Of a stretch of DNA of 64,000 nucleotides, positions 37,049-47,166 are shown piece after piece; within the stretch, counting starts at the first letter, position 1; each line of letters opens with the position of its first letter. The translations under genes and the position numbers were made by a program. This stretch comes from Paenibacillus methanolicus (GTDB lineage Bacteria; Bacillota; Bacilli; Paenibacillales; Paenibacillaceae), in NCBI RefSeq assembly GCF_008124765.1, contig NZ_VNHS01000003.1, positions 310,001 through 374,000 on the forward strand, in the 5' to 3' direction. The notes beneath the pieces were generated by a model. The model was given only the letters and a program-made list of their open reading frames with translations, was not told the origin of the DNA and ran no database searches.

Positions 37049-37984
37049 TCATGGGGAATCGTTGGCGTGCTTCTTCACGAATGTGGTTATTGCCGCATTA
37101 ACCTCGTTGGGAAATTCTCCGTTTATCGCGTGCGAGGCGTTGGGCCAATTGATGATCTCGATACTCGGAACATTTTCCCTTCCGTTTTTCACTGCCTTGG
37201 CCGAATCATGCATGGTGCTCTTCTCCGCCATCAAGGCCAGAACCGGAATGTTAATTTGCTGTAAATCCGCGGCGCTGAACCGATCCGGCGTAGGCAGCTT
37301 CAGCTTGAAGACACGCATCGCCGTTTCAATTAGTTGGGCAATCGGCTCGCCGTCATCCGTTTTCGCTCCGCCGGAGATGTAGCTCAGCATCTGCTGGCGA
37401 ATACATTTAGGCACGAACGGGACGGAGGCCGGTATGGATGCAGCTGCCATTTTCAACGATATCGGCGCAAAAACAAACACCGGGTCCAGCAAACTAACCG
37501 AAGCGACCCGCTCCGGATAAAAGCGCGCGATATTCATGGCCGTCCAACCGCCGATGGAGACGCCCAGCAGATGCACGCGTTCGAGTTTCAATCCGGATAG
37601 CGTTTCATCCAGCCATCTCGCTTGATCGCGTCGATCCGCGATCGGCTTCGTCTGCACGCTCATCCCCGCTTCCCCCAGCAAGTCGAGCGCGTACACCGGC
37701 CTCTCGCGCATCAATCCTTGCAGATTCGGTTCCCACATCGGCGTCGAGGATGAACGTCCCGGCAATAATAGAAGTGGTTCTTTCCGCAGGTTAGCCTCGT
37801 GGCCGAATTGATAGACGCGCACCGCGCCAAACCCCGTGTCGACATCCTGCACCGTAACCGGGAACGGTAGAAGCGCCATCGCTTTATCATACGCGGATCG
37901 GAAAGCCGCCTGGCCCGCTTCGGTCATAAAACGACCGACTTCTAAAGCCTCGCTTCTATAAGCAGCTCTGTTCGACTTCATCAT
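37049..37984 (-). CDS. Alpha/beta fold hydrolase
   Basis: This 311-residue alpha/beta hydrolase has the nucleophile elbow LGVSIGGWTAM, the oxyanion strand LLLLPGRSSSTPMW and the His in NASHAINGEFP. It acts on a small ester, epoxide or similar; the substrate is unknown. Its start overlaps the end of the MerR gene by 29 bp (AGGGGG before ATGATG), so the two are coupled. Confidence 0.88.
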   Translation of the reverse strand: MMKSNRAAYRSEALEVGRFMTEAGQAAFRSAYDKAMALLPFPVTVQDVDTGFGAVRVYQFGHEANLRKEPLLLLPGRSSSTPMWEPNLQGLMRERPVYALDLLGEAGMSVQTKPIADRRDQARWLDETLSGLKLERVHLLGVSIGGWTAMNIARFYPERVASVSLLDPVFVFAPISLKMAAASIPASVPFVPKCIRQQMLSYISGGAKTDDGEPIAQLIETAMRVFKLKLPTPDRFSAADLQQINIPVLALMAEKSTMHDSAKAVKNGRENVPSIEIINWPNASHAINGEFPNEVNAAITTFVKKHANDSP

Positions 37985-38750
37985 GTCCGTCCCCCTCTCG
38001 GATTAGAAAATAGCGATAGGATTGTTCCAGATAGCCTTCGCAGGCGTCCATTAACAAGCGGTCTTCCTCGGGCCATAAATGACTCTGCCTGCGCGCCGCA
38101 TAATACGCGTCAGCCAGCTCCTCATTGCCATTCGTCGCATTCCGCACGAAGACACCCCACTTTTTGCCGAGCTGATAGCCTGCATCGCTGTCCGGTTGAA
38201 TGCCGACGAATTTCAGCAATACCGCCTCTACGAGCAGTTTTTTCCACTGCCAATAGATAGCCGCGGCTTTCTCTCCGTCGATTTCGTATTGTCCGAAAAC
38301 CGTTACCGTGTCGGGATCAAGCCGCAATCGCTCATACTCGAAAATCGTGTCGCGATTCAAACCGAGCGTTAACTTCACCATCTGCTCCAAATCGCAGTGA
38401 TGTCCTGCCTCGATCGCGGATAGGATCGCCTCGATAATAGCCCGGTTCGATCTGATTTCGGTTTCCTTTCGGAACAGCAGCTCGTTTTGCCGCGCCAATA
38501 TACGTTTCAAGTCCTCCGCCTGCTCATAACGCAAACAGCTATGCTGGATTTCCTTCAGCGACAAGCCTAGTTTTTTGTAAAATAGAATTTGCTGCAGTTT
38601 CACCAAATCGGCGTCGTCGTAAGTTCTGATTCGTTTGCCCCCGCTGCGCTCGGCGTTCAGCAGACCGATTTGATCATAATACTGAACGGTTCTGACGGTC
38701 GTGCCGGCGACGTCCGCCAATTGACCGGCCGTGTACTTGGTTTGCTCCAT
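37956..38750 (-). CDS. MerR family regulator with long C-terminal domain
   Basis: The N-terminal MerR helix-turn-helix (YTAGQLADVAGTTVRTVQYYDQIGLLNAERSGGKRIRTYDDADL) is followed by a dimer helix and a 150-residue helical C-terminal domain of TipAS-like size. That suggests sensing of an organic ligand rather than metal. GAGGTGA supports the ATG at 38750. It probably controls the coupled hydrolase gene. Confidence 0.87.
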   Translation of the reverse strand: MEQTKYTAGQLADVAGTTVRTVQYYDQIGLLNAERSGGKRIRTYDDADLVKLQQILFYKKLGLSLKEIQHSCLRYEQAEDLKRILARQNELLFRKETEIRSNRAIIEAILSAIEAGHHCDLEQMVKLTLGLNRDTIFEYERLRLDPDTVTVFGQYEIDGEKAAAIYWQWKKLLVEAVLLKFVGIQPDSDAGYQLGKKWGVFVRNATNGNEELADAYYAARRQSHLWPEEDRLLMDACEGYLEQSYRYFLIREGDGHDEVEQSCL

Positions 38751-38815
38751 GAACTCACCTCTACGTTCATTAAACCACACGACGTAACGTCATATGCAAT
38801 CGCTTCTTTTCATGA

Positions 38816-38850
38816 AAAGAAGCCTCAGACTGAATGGGTCTGAGGCTTTT
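38816..38850. terminator. Bidirectional intrinsic terminator
   Basis: AAGCCTCAGAC pairs with GTCTGAGGCTT around a TGAATGG loop, with A-rich and T-rich flanks. It ends the cupin gene on the minus strand. Confidence 0.85.
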
Positions 38851-38862
38851 CGATCGCTGTTC

Positions 38863-39279
38863 TTATTCCCAATCTTCTCTAAACGCGTATTGTTCGTCGC
38901 TCACATGCTCCAACCATTCGACCGCTTTGCCATCCAGTCGTTCTTGAATGGCAATATGCGTCATCGCCGTGGCGGGCGAAGCGCCATGCCAGTGTTTCTC
39001 TCCCGGCGGGAACCAGACGACGTCGCCGGGACGAATCTCCTCGATCGCGCCTCCCCAGCGTTGCACCCGTCCCAGGCCTGCCGTTACGATCAGCGTCTGA
39101 CCGAGCGGATGCGTATGCCAGGCTGTCCGCGCGCCCGGCTCGAACGTCACGCTTGCGCCTGCCGCGCGTGCCGGGTCGGCGGCTTCGAACAGCGGATCGA
39201 TGCGCACCGTGCCTGTAAAATAATCCGACGGTCCTTTGCCTGAAGGCGTGGACCCGATTCGTTTAATATCCATAGTCAT
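38863..39279 (-). CDS. Cupin domain protein
   Basis: This 138-residue single cupin has metal ligands in [14 protein letters not shown] and a second motif [18 protein letters not shown], as in (R)-mandelonitrile-lyase-like and carboxymuconolactone-linked cupins. The ATG overlaps the stop of the MFS gene (ATGA overlap) and GGAGGG precedes it. Third gene of the dehydrogenase-MFS-cupin operon; it may be a stress-induced enzyme acting on a reactive carbonyl. Confidence 0.88.
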   Translation of the reverse strand: MTMDIKRIGSTPSGKGPSDYFTGTVRIDPLFEAADPARAAGASVTFEPGARTAWHTHPLGQTLIVTAGLGRVQRWGGAIEEIRPGDVVWFPPGEKHWHGASPATAMTHIAIQERLDGKAVEWLEHVSDEQYAFREDWE

Positions 39280-40526
39280 ATCCCTCCGCTTACATTGCGA
39301 ATTTGTGATCCTGCGTCGTTGCGGTCATCGTCGGCGTATTCCGCTTTCCGGACGAGTGCGAAATAGGCGGCGACGGCCAATATGCTGGTCGTGAATATTA
39401 CGATGCCGAACGGGATAGCCGAACGTTCCCCCGCCATGCCCACGAGCGGGGAAGAAACCGCGCCGAGCGCGTATTGCAAGGTGCCCAGCACGGCCGAAGC
39501 GCTGCCCGCGATCCGTCCTTGCGATGCCATCGCCAACGTAACCGACACCGGTCCGATGATGCCGACCGATACCGCGAACAAGAAAGTCGCGGCGACAATG
39601 GCCGGCAGCGATCCCCCCGCAACAACCGTGATCAGGATCGCCGAAGTCGACACGAGAGATAGCGATAAGCCCACCTGAATGATAAAGCGTTCCGTCAGCT
39701 TGCCGACCATACGTTTGACCAACTGCGATCCGATCATGATGGCTAGCCCGTTCAAGGCGAATAGGATCGAGAAGTGCTGCGGCGACGCGCCGAACATATT
39801 CTGATAGATAAAAGGCGTTCCCGCGACGAAAGCAAACACGCCGGCGAACAGGATGCCGTTCACCAGGGCATAGCCCATGAACGCGCGATCGCGAAACAAA
39901 AGACCGTAATTGCTCACGACTGCCGACAAGCTGCCTGTGACGCGCCGCGCGGCAGGCAAGCTTTCCTCTACGCACCAGCTGGCGACGGCCGTTAATAGTA
40001 TGCCTAGCAAGCCCAAACTAATAAACACGCCCGCCCAAGAGCTGTACGAAGCCACGGCGCTTCCGGCATTCGGAGATATGAGAGGCGCGACATTGCTAAT
40101 CGTCGTCAGCAGCGCGATGAACTTCGTCATGGCCACGCCGCTATACCTGTCGCGGGCGATCGCGCGGGAGATGACGAGTCCGGCCGAGGCGGCGATCCCC
40201 TGCAACAACCGCAAGGCGATGAACCATTCAATCGCGGGCGCGAAAGCACAGCCGACGGATGCCGCAATATACAGCAGCATGGCAATCAGCAATGGCGTGC
40301 GTCGTCCGTATCGATCGCTAAGCGGTCCCATGACCAATTGGCCCAAGCCGAGTCCGAGTAGACAGGCGGTCAAGCTCGCTTGGATCATGGATGCGTTGGT
40401 ATCGAACGCATCCATAATCTGCGGCAGCGAGGCGAGATACATATCGACCGTGAACGGGCCTAACGCGGCGAACGCGGCCAGAATCAAGGCTAACCGGAGC
40501 GTACGATCCGTGCGTTTATCGTTCAT
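39276..40526 (-). CDS. MFS multidrug efflux transporter, Bcr/CflA type
   Basis: This 416-residue 12-helix transporter opens with the [14 protein letters not shown] motif typical of Bcr/CflA proteins and has motif A ([14 protein letters not shown]) and [21 protein letters not shown]. It probably exports drugs or sulfonamide- or bicyclomycin-like compounds by proton antiport. It starts 6 bp after the dehydrogenase stop without a clear ribosome site, so it is probably translated by coupling. Confidence 0.92.
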   Translation of the reverse strand: MNDKRTDRTLRLALILAAFAALGPFTVDMYLASLPQIMDAFDTNASMIQASLTACLLGLGLGQLVMGPLSDRYGRRTPLLIAMLLYIAASVGCAFAPAIEWFIALRLLQGIAASAGLVISRAIARDRYSGVAMTKFIALLTTISNVAPLISPNAGSAVASYSSWAGVFISLGLLGILLTAVASWCVEESLPAARRVTGSLSAVVSNYGLLFRDRAFMGYALVNGILFAGVFAFVAGTPFIYQNMFGASPQHFSILFALNGLAIMIGSQLVKRMVGKLTERFIIQVGLSLSLVSTSAILITVVAGGSLPAIVAATFLFAVSVGIIGPVSVTLAMASQGRIAGSASAVLGTLQYALGAVSSPLVGMAGERSAIPFGIVIFTTSILAVAAYFALVRKAEYADDDRNDAGSQIRNVSGGI

Positions 40527-40532
40527 GACGTT

Positions 40533-41573
40533 CTATAACGAAGAGATGTCGATCACGAACCGGTATCGCACGTCGCTGCGCAGAATGCGATCGTAGGCTT
40601 CGTCGACTTGCTCGGCTCGGATGACCTCGATCTGCGGCACGATGTCGTGCGCGGCGGCAAAATCGAGCATCTCCTGCGTTTCCGGAAGTCCGCCGACCAA
40701 GGAACCCGCGATGCTGCGGCGGCTCATGATCAAGGAGAACACGTTATATTGACTCGGCTCGGCGGGGGCGCCGACATTGACCAGCGTTCCGTCTACGCGC
40801 AGCAGCGATAAATACAGGTCGACGTCAATGTTGGCGGACACGGTGTTGAGAATCAGGTCGAATCGACCGGCTAAGTCGTTGAACGTCTCGGGATCCACCG
40901 TCGAATAGTAATGATCCGCGCCGAAGCGGAGCGCTTCGCTTGCTTTGTCTTTCGCACGGCTCAAGACGGTCACTTCGGCCCCCATCGCATGCGCGAATTG
41001 GATCGCGACGTGGCCAAGCCCGCCCATGCCCAGAATCGCGATCCTTTTGCCGGGACCGGCCTTCCAGCGTTTCAACGGGGCGTACGTCGTAATGCCTGCG
41101 CACAACAACGGACTGGCCGCGTCCAAGGCGAGACGGTCCGGGATTCGCACCACGAATCTTTCGGTGACGACAATATGCTGGCTGTATCCGCCGTAGGTCG
41201 GATTGCCGTCATAGTCCAATGAATTGTAGGTGGCGACGAACCCTTTGGCGCAATGCTGCTCTTCTCCCCGGAGGCAGTATTCGCACGCTCCGCAAGAGTC
41301 TACGTAGCAGCCGACGCCGACCCGGTCGCCGACCGCGAATGTCTTGACGCGCTCCCCGACCGCCGTGACGATTCCGGTAATCTCGTGACCGGGCACCATC
41401 GGGAATATTCCACCTGCCCAGTCGCCGTGCGCGCTATGGATATCGGAATGGCAAATGCCGCTGAACTTAATGTCGATCGCGACGTCATCCGGACGCAGCG
41501 CTCTTCTTTCTATCGAAGCTTTCTCGAACGGCGCTTTGGCGGCCGTGACGCGCAGAACGTGAGTTTGACACAT
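40533..41573 (-). CDS. NAD(P)-dependent zinc alcohol dehydrogenase (YahK/CAD type)
   Basis: This 346-residue MDR-family enzyme has catalytic zinc ligands in GICHSDIHSAHG and PGHEITG and the structural zinc cluster CGACEYCLRGEEQHC. The cofactor motif is GMGGLGHVAIQFAHAMG. Such enzymes reduce aldehydes with NADPH. First gene of the operon with the MFS and cupin genes. Divergent from a TetR gene, its likely repressor; the set looks like an aldehyde or electrophile defence unit. Confidence 0.92.
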   Translation of the reverse strand: MCQTHVLRVTAAKAPFEKASIERRALRPDDVAIDIKFSGICHSDIHSAHGDWAGGIFPMVPGHEITGIVTAVGERVKTFAVGDRVGVGCYVDSCGACEYCLRGEEQHCAKGFVATYNSLDYDGNPTYGGYSQHIVVTERFVVRIPDRLALDAASPLLCAGITTYAPLKRWKAGPGKRIAILGMGGLGHVAIQFAHAMGAEVTVLSRAKDKASEALRFGADHYYSTVDPETFNDLAGRFDLILNTVSANIDVDLYLSLLRVDGTLVNVGAPAEPSQYNVFSLIMSRRSIAGSLVGGLPETQEMLDFAAAHDIVPQIEVIRAEQVDEAYDRILRSDVRYRFVIDISSL

Positions 41574-41760
41574 GGGCGTTGTCTCCTTTGACTAGATAAT
41601 GAATTCGTTGCGCTTAATCGAATTAGTTTGATTATTCAACTCGTGTTCATTATTATATAACCAAGGACGCCTCTTCAATGGTTAAAAAATCGCGATCTGT
41701 TCATATCTCAACAGAACGCGCGAAAGTGTTAAGTAACGTAGAAAGTTTGGTGGCTATACG

Positions 41761-42309
41761 ATGGCTAAAGTCGATCGGCGAATAATCAAAACGCAGGAAG
41801 CGTTAAAAAAAGCGGTCATCGAACTGATGACCGAAAAAAATTTCGATGACATCACCATTCAAGACATCGCGGACCGGGCCAACGTCAATCGCGGGACCAT
41901 CTATTTGCACTATCAAGACAAATACGATCTGCTGGATAAACTAATCGAATCGCACCTGAACGAAATGGGCGAAATGGATAGCTGGGCATGCGAGCTGGAG
42001 TGGGCCGAGGCGCTTGTGCCTTATTTCGAATACTTCGAGAAGAACTACTTGTTCTATTCGACCATGCTGGCGAGCAAAGAAGCCCCGGATTCGTTCCGAA
42101 CCCGGCTGCTGGCATCGTTCATGGAAGGCTTCCAAGGCGAGATCGACCGGGAAAGCGGACGTAATGCGGAGTTACGCGATGACGTTATGCTGCAATTTGC
42201 CGGGACGGCTTATGTCGGGCTCATTGAATGGTGGATCCGCAACGGCATGCCCTACCCTCCTCGCGATATGGCGAAGCAGGCGGGCATCTTGTTGGGGAGG
42301 AGCTTATAA
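41761..42309 (+). CDS. TetR family regulator
   Basis: This 182-residue protein has a helix-turn-helix (ALKKAVIELMTEKNFDDITIQDIADRANVNRGTIYLHYQDKYDLL) and a TetR_C_7-like helical domain. It is divergent from the dehydrogenase-MFS-cupin operon across a 187-bp AT-rich region that holds a loose repeat (AATTCG, 11 bp, CGAATT) as candidate operator. The ribosome site before the ATG is weak. Confidence 0.88.
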   Translation: MAKVDRRIIKTQEALKKAVIELMTEKNFDDITIQDIADRANVNRGTIYLHYQDKYDLLDKLIESHLNEMGEMDSWACELEWAEALVPYFEYFEKNYLFYSTMLASKEAPDSFRTRLLASFMEGFQGEIDRESGRNAELRDDVMLQFAGTAYVGLIEWWIRNGMPYPPRDMAKQAGILLGRSL

Positions 42310-42371
42310 AGAATAGAACGCGCAAGCCTCACGTATCTGCGTTTAGGTAGCCACTTCATTCTCGTAACACA

Positions 42372-42409
42372 AAAAACAGCGGTCATCCCACAGGGATGCC
42401 GCTGTTTTT
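42372..42409. terminator. Bidirectional intrinsic terminator
   Basis: AAAAACAGCGGTCATCCC pairs with GGGATGCCGCTGTTTTT (one bulge) around an ACA loop. It lies between the convergent TetR and sstT genes. Confidence 0.88.
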
Positions 42410-42440
42410 GCTGCGAGAACGTTGTGCAAATGCCGCCGAA

Positions 42441-43670
42441 TTACGCATTACTCAACATTTCATTGCCTGCCTTGCGCTCCTTCGCATACTCCGCGGTTGC
42501 CGTGAACAGTACGTCGGAGGAGGAGTTCAACGCGGTCTCGAACGAGTCCTGCAGCACGCCGATGATGAACCCGACGCCGACCACCTGGACGGCGATTTCG
42601 TTCGGGATGCCGAACAAGCTGCACGCCAGCGGAATGAGCAGCAGCGATCCGCCGGCTACTCCGGAGGCGCCCGCCGCCGCAACGGCGGAGACGACGCTGA
42701 GCAATAGCGCCATGCCGAAGTCGACCTCGATGCCGAGTGTATGCACCGTCGCCAAGGTCAGGACGGATATCGTAACCGCCGCACCCGCCATGTTGATCGT
42801 CGCGCCGAGCGGGATGGAGACCGAATACGTATCCGAGTTCAAGCCGAGCTTCTCGCACAACCGCATATTGATCGGAATATTGGCTGCCGAGCTGCGCGTG
42901 AAGAACGCCGTGATGCCACTCTCCCTGAGACAGCTGAACACGAGCGGATACGGATTTCGGCGAATATTCGCGTACACGATCAGCGGGTTGACGACAAGGG
43001 CGATGAACAGCATACAGCCGATCAAGACGAGAAGCAGCTTCCCGTAATCCAGCAAGGAAGACAAGCCGTTCGCCGTAATCGAATCGTACACGAGGCCCAT
43101 GATGCCGATCGGCGCCAGATTGATCACCCATTTGACGATTTGAGACACAGCATCCGAGAAGTTGACAAGCATCGTCTTCGTGCTATCTTGGGCGTTCTTC
43201 AGCGCAACGCCGAGCAGAATTGCCCATGCCAGAATGCCGATATAATTGCCGTTCATAAGCGCATGAACCGGATTGTCGACGACGTTCAGCAACAGTGCCT
43301 TGAGCACGTCGACGATGCCTTCCGGCGGCGAGAGATCATTCGATCCTGTAACCAGCGACAAGGTAACCGGGAAAATAAAGCTCGCGATGACGGCGATCAA
43401 GCCTGCAAGAAACGTACTGATCCCATACAGAACGAGGATGGAGCCCATATTCGTCTGTTGGCCCTTCTTGTGCTGCGAGATGGCCGCCATGACGATCAGC
43501 AGGACGAGCACCGGCGCAACCGCCTTCAGGGCGGATACGAACAGGGAGCCGAGCAGGCTGATGCCGGTTGCTTGAGGGAGCGCTATTGCCAAGAGAATAC
43601 CTGCGAGCATGCCAGCGAGTATTCGCTTGACGAGGCTGATTTGGTTCCATTTGAGTACGAATGCTTTCAT
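42441..43670 (-). CDS. sstT: Serine/threonine:Na+ symporter SstT
   Basis: This 409-residue member of the dicarboxylate/amino acid:cation symporter family closely follows SstT along its length: [57 protein letters not shown] (serine-rich substrate loop) and [20 protein letters not shown]. It imports serine and threonine with sodium. The ATG at 43670 follows GGAGGG. It is a single gene with its own promoter. Confidence 0.93.
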   Translation of the reverse strand: MKAFVLKWNQISLVKRILAGMLAGILLAIALPQATGISLLGSLFVSALKAVAPVLVLLIVMAAISQHKKGQQTNMGSILVLYGISTFLAGLIAVIASFIFPVTLSLVTGSNDLSPPEGIVDVLKALLLNVVDNPVHALMNGNYIGILAWAILLGVALKNAQDSTKTMLVNFSDAVSQIVKWVINLAPIGIMGLVYDSITANGLSSLLDYGKLLLVLIGCMLFIALVVNPLIVYANIRRNPYPLVFSCLRESGITAFFTRSSAANIPINMRLCEKLGLNSDTYSVSIPLGATINMAGAAVTISVLTLATVHTLGIEVDFGMALLLSVVSAVAAAGASGVAGGSLLLIPLACSLFGIPNEIAVQVVGVGFIIGVLQDSFETALNSSSDVLFTATAEYAKERKAGNEMLSNA

Positions 43671-44078
43671 GAAGTCCCTCCAGCAAATATTTGGAATTAT
43701 ACACACGACCATACTATATATGGAATATTTCCGTGTTGTATAAATGCTAGTTTATCATGAATGCGGATAGTTGTGTATCAGGTACAACAATTGCTCGTCT
43801 GCAGTAATAAGCTCGGGGACGGCCTCCGTCTGCGGCAAACCACGGCGGTAATGATGTAGATATTAAAAGGGATCCAGGGAAGACCTACTATAGAACTTCA
43901 GAAGATATGACTTCAAAATTGTTGCTTGAATTTGAATAATCGTATGATGTTATACTCCACAAAGCGGCGCTTCCGGAATACGGTCGATCCTAACTTAACA
44001 CGCAGAAGCTGCGCAATTCCGCGCAGCTTCTGCAAGATGTATGAACAGCGGTGCCCCCGTTCACCCGCCCGATCCTCT
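43671..44078. promoter_or_regulatory. Intergenic region with the sstT promoter and a hairpin
   Basis: On the minus strand a -10 TATAAT (43701-43696) lies 18 bp below a weak -35 TTCCAT (43725-43720), the probable sstT promoter. CAGAAGCTGCGC and GCGCAGCTTCTG (44003-44032) form a 12-bp hairpin after the dehydrogenase stop and may end that gene, but no T-run follows. I saw no T-box or other riboswitch motif. Confidence 0.6.
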
Positions 44079-45098
44079 CTACAATTCCACGATCGCTTTC
44101 ATGACTTTGGACGCCGGGTCCAGCCAAGATCCGAACGTCTCGATCATCTCCTCCAACGTGGCGCGATGCGTAATATAGGCGCTTATATCGATCGCTCCGC
44201 TGCTCAGGACGTCCATCACATGACGGAAATCGGCCTCTGTCGCGTTCCGGCTGCCCATGAGCGTCAGCTCCCGCTTATGAAACTCCGGATCCGAGAACGC
44301 GATGTCTCCTTTCACGAGACCGACGAAAATCAGCTTGCCGCCATGCGCGACCAGTTCGAACGATCTCGTCATCGAAGCAGCGTTGCCGGTGGCATCGAAC
44401 ACCGCGATCGGGTAGTCGCCTCCGGTTAATTCGGATAGCCGATGGCGCGCATCGCCCTCTTGCGTATTAATGGTCTGATCCACCTTAGCCCATGTCTTGC
44501 AAAAGGCTAGCCGTTCCTCGTTCATGTCCATCGCGATAACATGGGCGCCCGCGTATTTGGCGAACGCCATGACGCCGAGACCGATCGGCCCTGAACCGAT
44601 CACGAGCACGGTATCGCCCGCTTCAACCGCCGATCGCCGCACCGCGTGCGCGCCGATCGCGAGCGGCTCGAGCATGGCCGCCTCGTCGAACGATAGTCCT
44701 TCGGCTCTCAGCAGATGAGACGCCGGCACGGAGATTCGCTCCCGCATGCCTCCGTCCCGATGCACGCCGAGCACCTGCATATCCGTGCAGCAGTTCGTCG
44801 TGCCCCGGCGGCAAGCGAGGCAGCGGCCGCAGTGCATGTAAGGAATGATCGCCACCGTATCGCCTACTGCCAGCCCCTTCGCATTGTCGCCGATCTGATC
44901 GACGACGCCGGATAACTCGTGACCTAATATTCTCGGATAGTGGAAGAAGGGCTGGTTTCCTTTGAACGCATGATAATCCGTGCCGCATATGCCGATTCTT
45001 CGAATGCGCACGATCGCATGCCCGTCAGTCCACGCCGGTTCAGGCAAATCTTCCGCGTAACGCAGCGCGTCAACGCCATCGCAAATAATTCCTTTCAT
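44079..45098 (-). CDS. Zinc-type sugar-alcohol dehydrogenase (MDR family)
   Basis: This 339-residue enzyme has catalytic zinc ligands in GICGTDYHAFKG and GHELSG and the structural zinc site CGRCLACRRGTTNCC. The NAD motif is GSGPIGLGVMAFA. It resembles L-galactonate-5-dehydrogenase and other sugar-acid or polyol dehydrogenases. It stands alone with a 620-bp upstream region holding a perfect palindrome about 110 bp before the start. Confidence 0.9.
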   Translation of the reverse strand: MKGIICDGVDALRYAEDLPEPAWTDGHAIVRIRRIGICGTDYHAFKGNQPFFHYPRILGHELSGVVDQIGDNAKGLAVGDTVAIIPYMHCGRCLACRRGTTNCCTDMQVLGVHRDGGMRERISVPASHLLRAEGLSFDEAAMLEPLAIGAHAVRRSAVEAGDTVLVIGSGPIGLGVMAFAKYAGAHVIAMDMNEERLAFCKTWAKVDQTINTQEGDARHRLSELTGGDYPIAVFDATGNAASMTRSFELVAHGGKLIFVGLVKGDIAFSDPEFHKRELTLMGSRNATEADFRHVMDVLSSGAIDISAYITHRATLEEMIETFGSWLDPASKVMKAIVEL

Positions 45099-45721
45099 AC
45101 ACGCTCTTCCTTTCTATTCGGGCTGATTCCATTGTTGCACCCGAAATAGGAAAACGTAATAGCGGATTCCCGCAATTTTATGTCCGATTCCGATATCGCT
45201 TTCGGATGGATTGGAGTCCAATCCATCACTACGCCTATGAAGATGAAATATATCTTCTAAACTAAAGTATCTATTAAAGAATACTATCTTCTAGCGTGCC
45301 GAATAATGGCTAAACCCCGCATGGTACAAGGCGTCCAAGCAGGGCTGCATTATTTTTTCAGACTGTATCGCAAACTATCGTCATTTTTCCAGACCAAAGC
45401 GATAAAGCGGTTCAAAAAAAAGAAAAAGAAAGCCGATCGGAAACCACCTCATCCAGCCCTCCTCTACGTCGGCGCTTACCCCCAACATTCATCCCCAATC
45501 CACAGCGTCATGTCTACAATATTTACAAAAGCGAAATTAACGCGTCCAGAATCTGTCCTAACTTTCTGCTTTTATCACATCGAACCGATAAAAATAACAG
45601 CAGATCTGGCTGCTGTCGTGAAAATAGACTGCTTATCTCCTTTCCGTACAGAGGCAAGTCCCGTGAACGAGATGAATCATCGAGTAGGGCCCAACGCCAA
45701 AAAAGCCCCTTTCATTGGGGG
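45099..45721. other. Long intergenic region between dehydrogenase and replication module
   Basis: This region contains the perfect palindrome at 45205-45227, a repeated TATCTTCTA (near 45251 and 45285) and a K-rich reading frame at 45306-45725. That frame has no ribosome site, covers the terminator of the next gene and resembles nothing known to me. The region is AT-richer than its flanks and marks the left border of the replication module. Confidence 0.5.
45205..45227. promoter_or_regulatory. Perfect 23-bp palindrome
   Basis: GATGGATTGGA and TCCAATCCATC flank a single central G. It lies 107 bp upstream of the sugar-alcohol dehydrogenase start and could be its operator. It shows no T-tract and is unlikely to be a terminator. 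Confidence 0.5.
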
Positions 45722-45722
45722 C
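45699..45722 (-). terminator. Intrinsic terminator of the replication-associated gene
   Basis: On the minus strand GCCCC (overlapping the TAG stop) pairs with GGGGC across an 8-nt loop, followed by TTTTTT. Confidence 0.8.
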
Positions 45723-47020
45723 TAAGCGTGAACCTGCTTGTCGGCTCGAGCGAAGCGGGAGATCAGATACTCTTCCACATAAAACTCCGCTCCCGCCCCG
45801 AGAACAACATTCTCGGTCCGAAGCAGCTGGACTGCGAGCTGGCATGCCGTCTTAAATTGTCGGAGCGAGAAGCATCCTTTGACCGCCCTATAGAACTGAT
45901 AAGGTCGCGCCAGCGCATAGTCCGTCTCTTCGCCGACGATAAAGGCGTAAATGCCCGTGCTTTGCGTAATCTCGATGAAGCGCTGGTACGTGCGATCTTC
46001 CAATTCCTTCTCCAGTACCAGCACGGGATCCACGCTAAACAGTTCTCGGCTATCGAACATGTCGCGAAGGCGTTTGGCCGCGAACCGGAGCACCTTCAAC
46101 CCTCGGTTATGCAGTAATTGCGCAAGCTTGAGGAAGGTTTGTCCATTGTCGAGCTGCTCGAGGTCGCCGATCCGGAATTGTCGGAGCAGCATGCGAAGCC
46201 GGCCGACCGTTTTGCTATAAGGGACTTTCGCCTTCGGGATGGCCCGATATTGCCGATTCGCCTCGTGACGAACCTGATACGCCGGATTCGGCACGCAGCA
46301 CAAAGACCACCGTCCCGTCGCGTCCTTGGATACGGCTGCCTTCGTAAATAGAGGATGTCCCGGCTGCGGCTCTAAGGTTGCCAGCGATTGAAGCGACTCG
46401 CGAATCTGGGCTGGGCGGTTCTTGTGCGTCAGCGTATAGATCCAGGATGCTTCGCCGAGGAATTCCTTGAATTCGGCATTCATTTTGTCGCCGTTGCGGC
46501 TGATGATGTAGAGATACAGCTTTTGCGCGGACACGGGCAGATCCGTGAATGCTTTCGTAAAGACGACCGGGTTGAACAGCACGAAACGACCTGACCGGCG
46601 CTTGAACGATTCCAATCGCCATTCGGAGATGATGCCGTTCTGGTTGGTCGAAAGCAGACCCAGATCGATGAACTTTCGGATCTCGGCATAGAATTGTTCT
46701 TTGGAGCCGGCATCCTCATATTCTTCGTTCATGAGTTGATACAACTGATGCGTCGACACGCCGCTTAGCGAGCCTTCCGTATTGAAGCGCCGGGAAATGG
46801 TCATCATGAGGCGGATCGACATCTCCGTCACATGGTATTTTCGCATCGGGTGGCTGTTGCGGCGGAACAGCAAGACTTCGTCCTGATCGTACGAACGTTC
46901 AATCTGGAGCAGATCATGGAGGAAGGAGTAATCGACCGATACCGGATACGTCGCATCGAAGTTTCGATTGTTCAATTTCATATATTGGAATGCATGTGCT
47001 CCTTTATACGGCTTCGTCAT
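45722..47020 (-). CDS. Replication-initiator-like protein, helper or second Rep
   Basis: This 432-residue protein is not one I can name with certainty. Its middle (about 165-250: SAQKLYLYIISRNG, FKEFLGEASWIYTLTHKNRPAQIRESLQSL) reads like a winged-helix DNA-binding domain of plasmid initiators, and it opens with KLNNRNFDATYPVSVDYSFLHDLLQIERSYDQDE. The start is the ATG at 47020 behind AAGGAGG with a 9-nt spacer. The longer TTG frame would begin inside the -35 box of a good promoter. A terminator overlaps its stop. It lies beside structured repeats, iterons and a second initiator-like gene, so a role in replication or copy control is inferred from position and fold impression. Confidence 0.55.
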   Translation of the reverse strand: MTKPYKGAHAFQYMKLNNRNFDATYPVSVDYSFLHDLLQIERSYDQDEVLLFRRNSHPMRKYHVTEMSIRLMMTISRRFNTEGSLSGVSTHQLYQLMNEEYEDAGSKEQFYAEIRKFIDLGLLSTNQNGIISEWRLESFKRRSGRFVLFNPVVFTKAFTDLPVSAQKLYLYIISRNGDKMNAEFKEFLGEASWIYTLTHKNRPAQIRESLQSLATLEPQPGHPLFTKAAVSKDATGRWSLCCVPNPAYQVRHEANRQYRAIPKAKVPYSKTVGRLRMLLRQFRIGDLEQLDNGQTFLKLAQLLHNRGLKVLRFAAKRLRDMFDSRELFSVDPVLVLEKELEDRTYQRFIEITQSTGIYAFIVGEETDYALARPYQFYRAVKGCFSLRQFKTACQLAVQLLRTENVVLGAGAEFYVEEYLISRFARADKQVHA

Positions 47021-47029
47021 CCAGATCGG

Positions 47030-47166
47030 CCTCCTTCCTCGTCTATTCATAGGAATGTCATGCGCAGCGTATTTACTCCCGGTCCCGAGAGCGTTATAAT
47101 AAGGGAACAGCCGATAAAAAGGCAAAACTAAAGCAGACCTTTTCAGCGCAATTTTTTCGCGAAAAA
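47030..47166 (-). promoter_or_regulatory. Promoter, ribosome site and upstream palindrome of the replication-associated gene
   Basis: Minus strand: -35 TTGCCT (47125-47120), an 18-bp spacer, -10 TATTAT (47101-47096), and AAGGAGG at 47036-47030. A 14-bp palindrome TTTTTCGCGAAAAA at 47153-47166 lies about 30 bp above the -35 and could bind a regulator. Confidence 0.6.

Noticed and set aside
43671..44078. Possible T-box or riboswitch before sstT
   Set aside because: No T-box core sequence, specifier stem or terminator/antiterminator pair could be found.
45306..45725. 139-codon plus-strand frame with a lysine-rich run
   Set aside because: No ribosome site, overlaps the terminator and stop of the replication-associated gene, and shows no recognisable domain.
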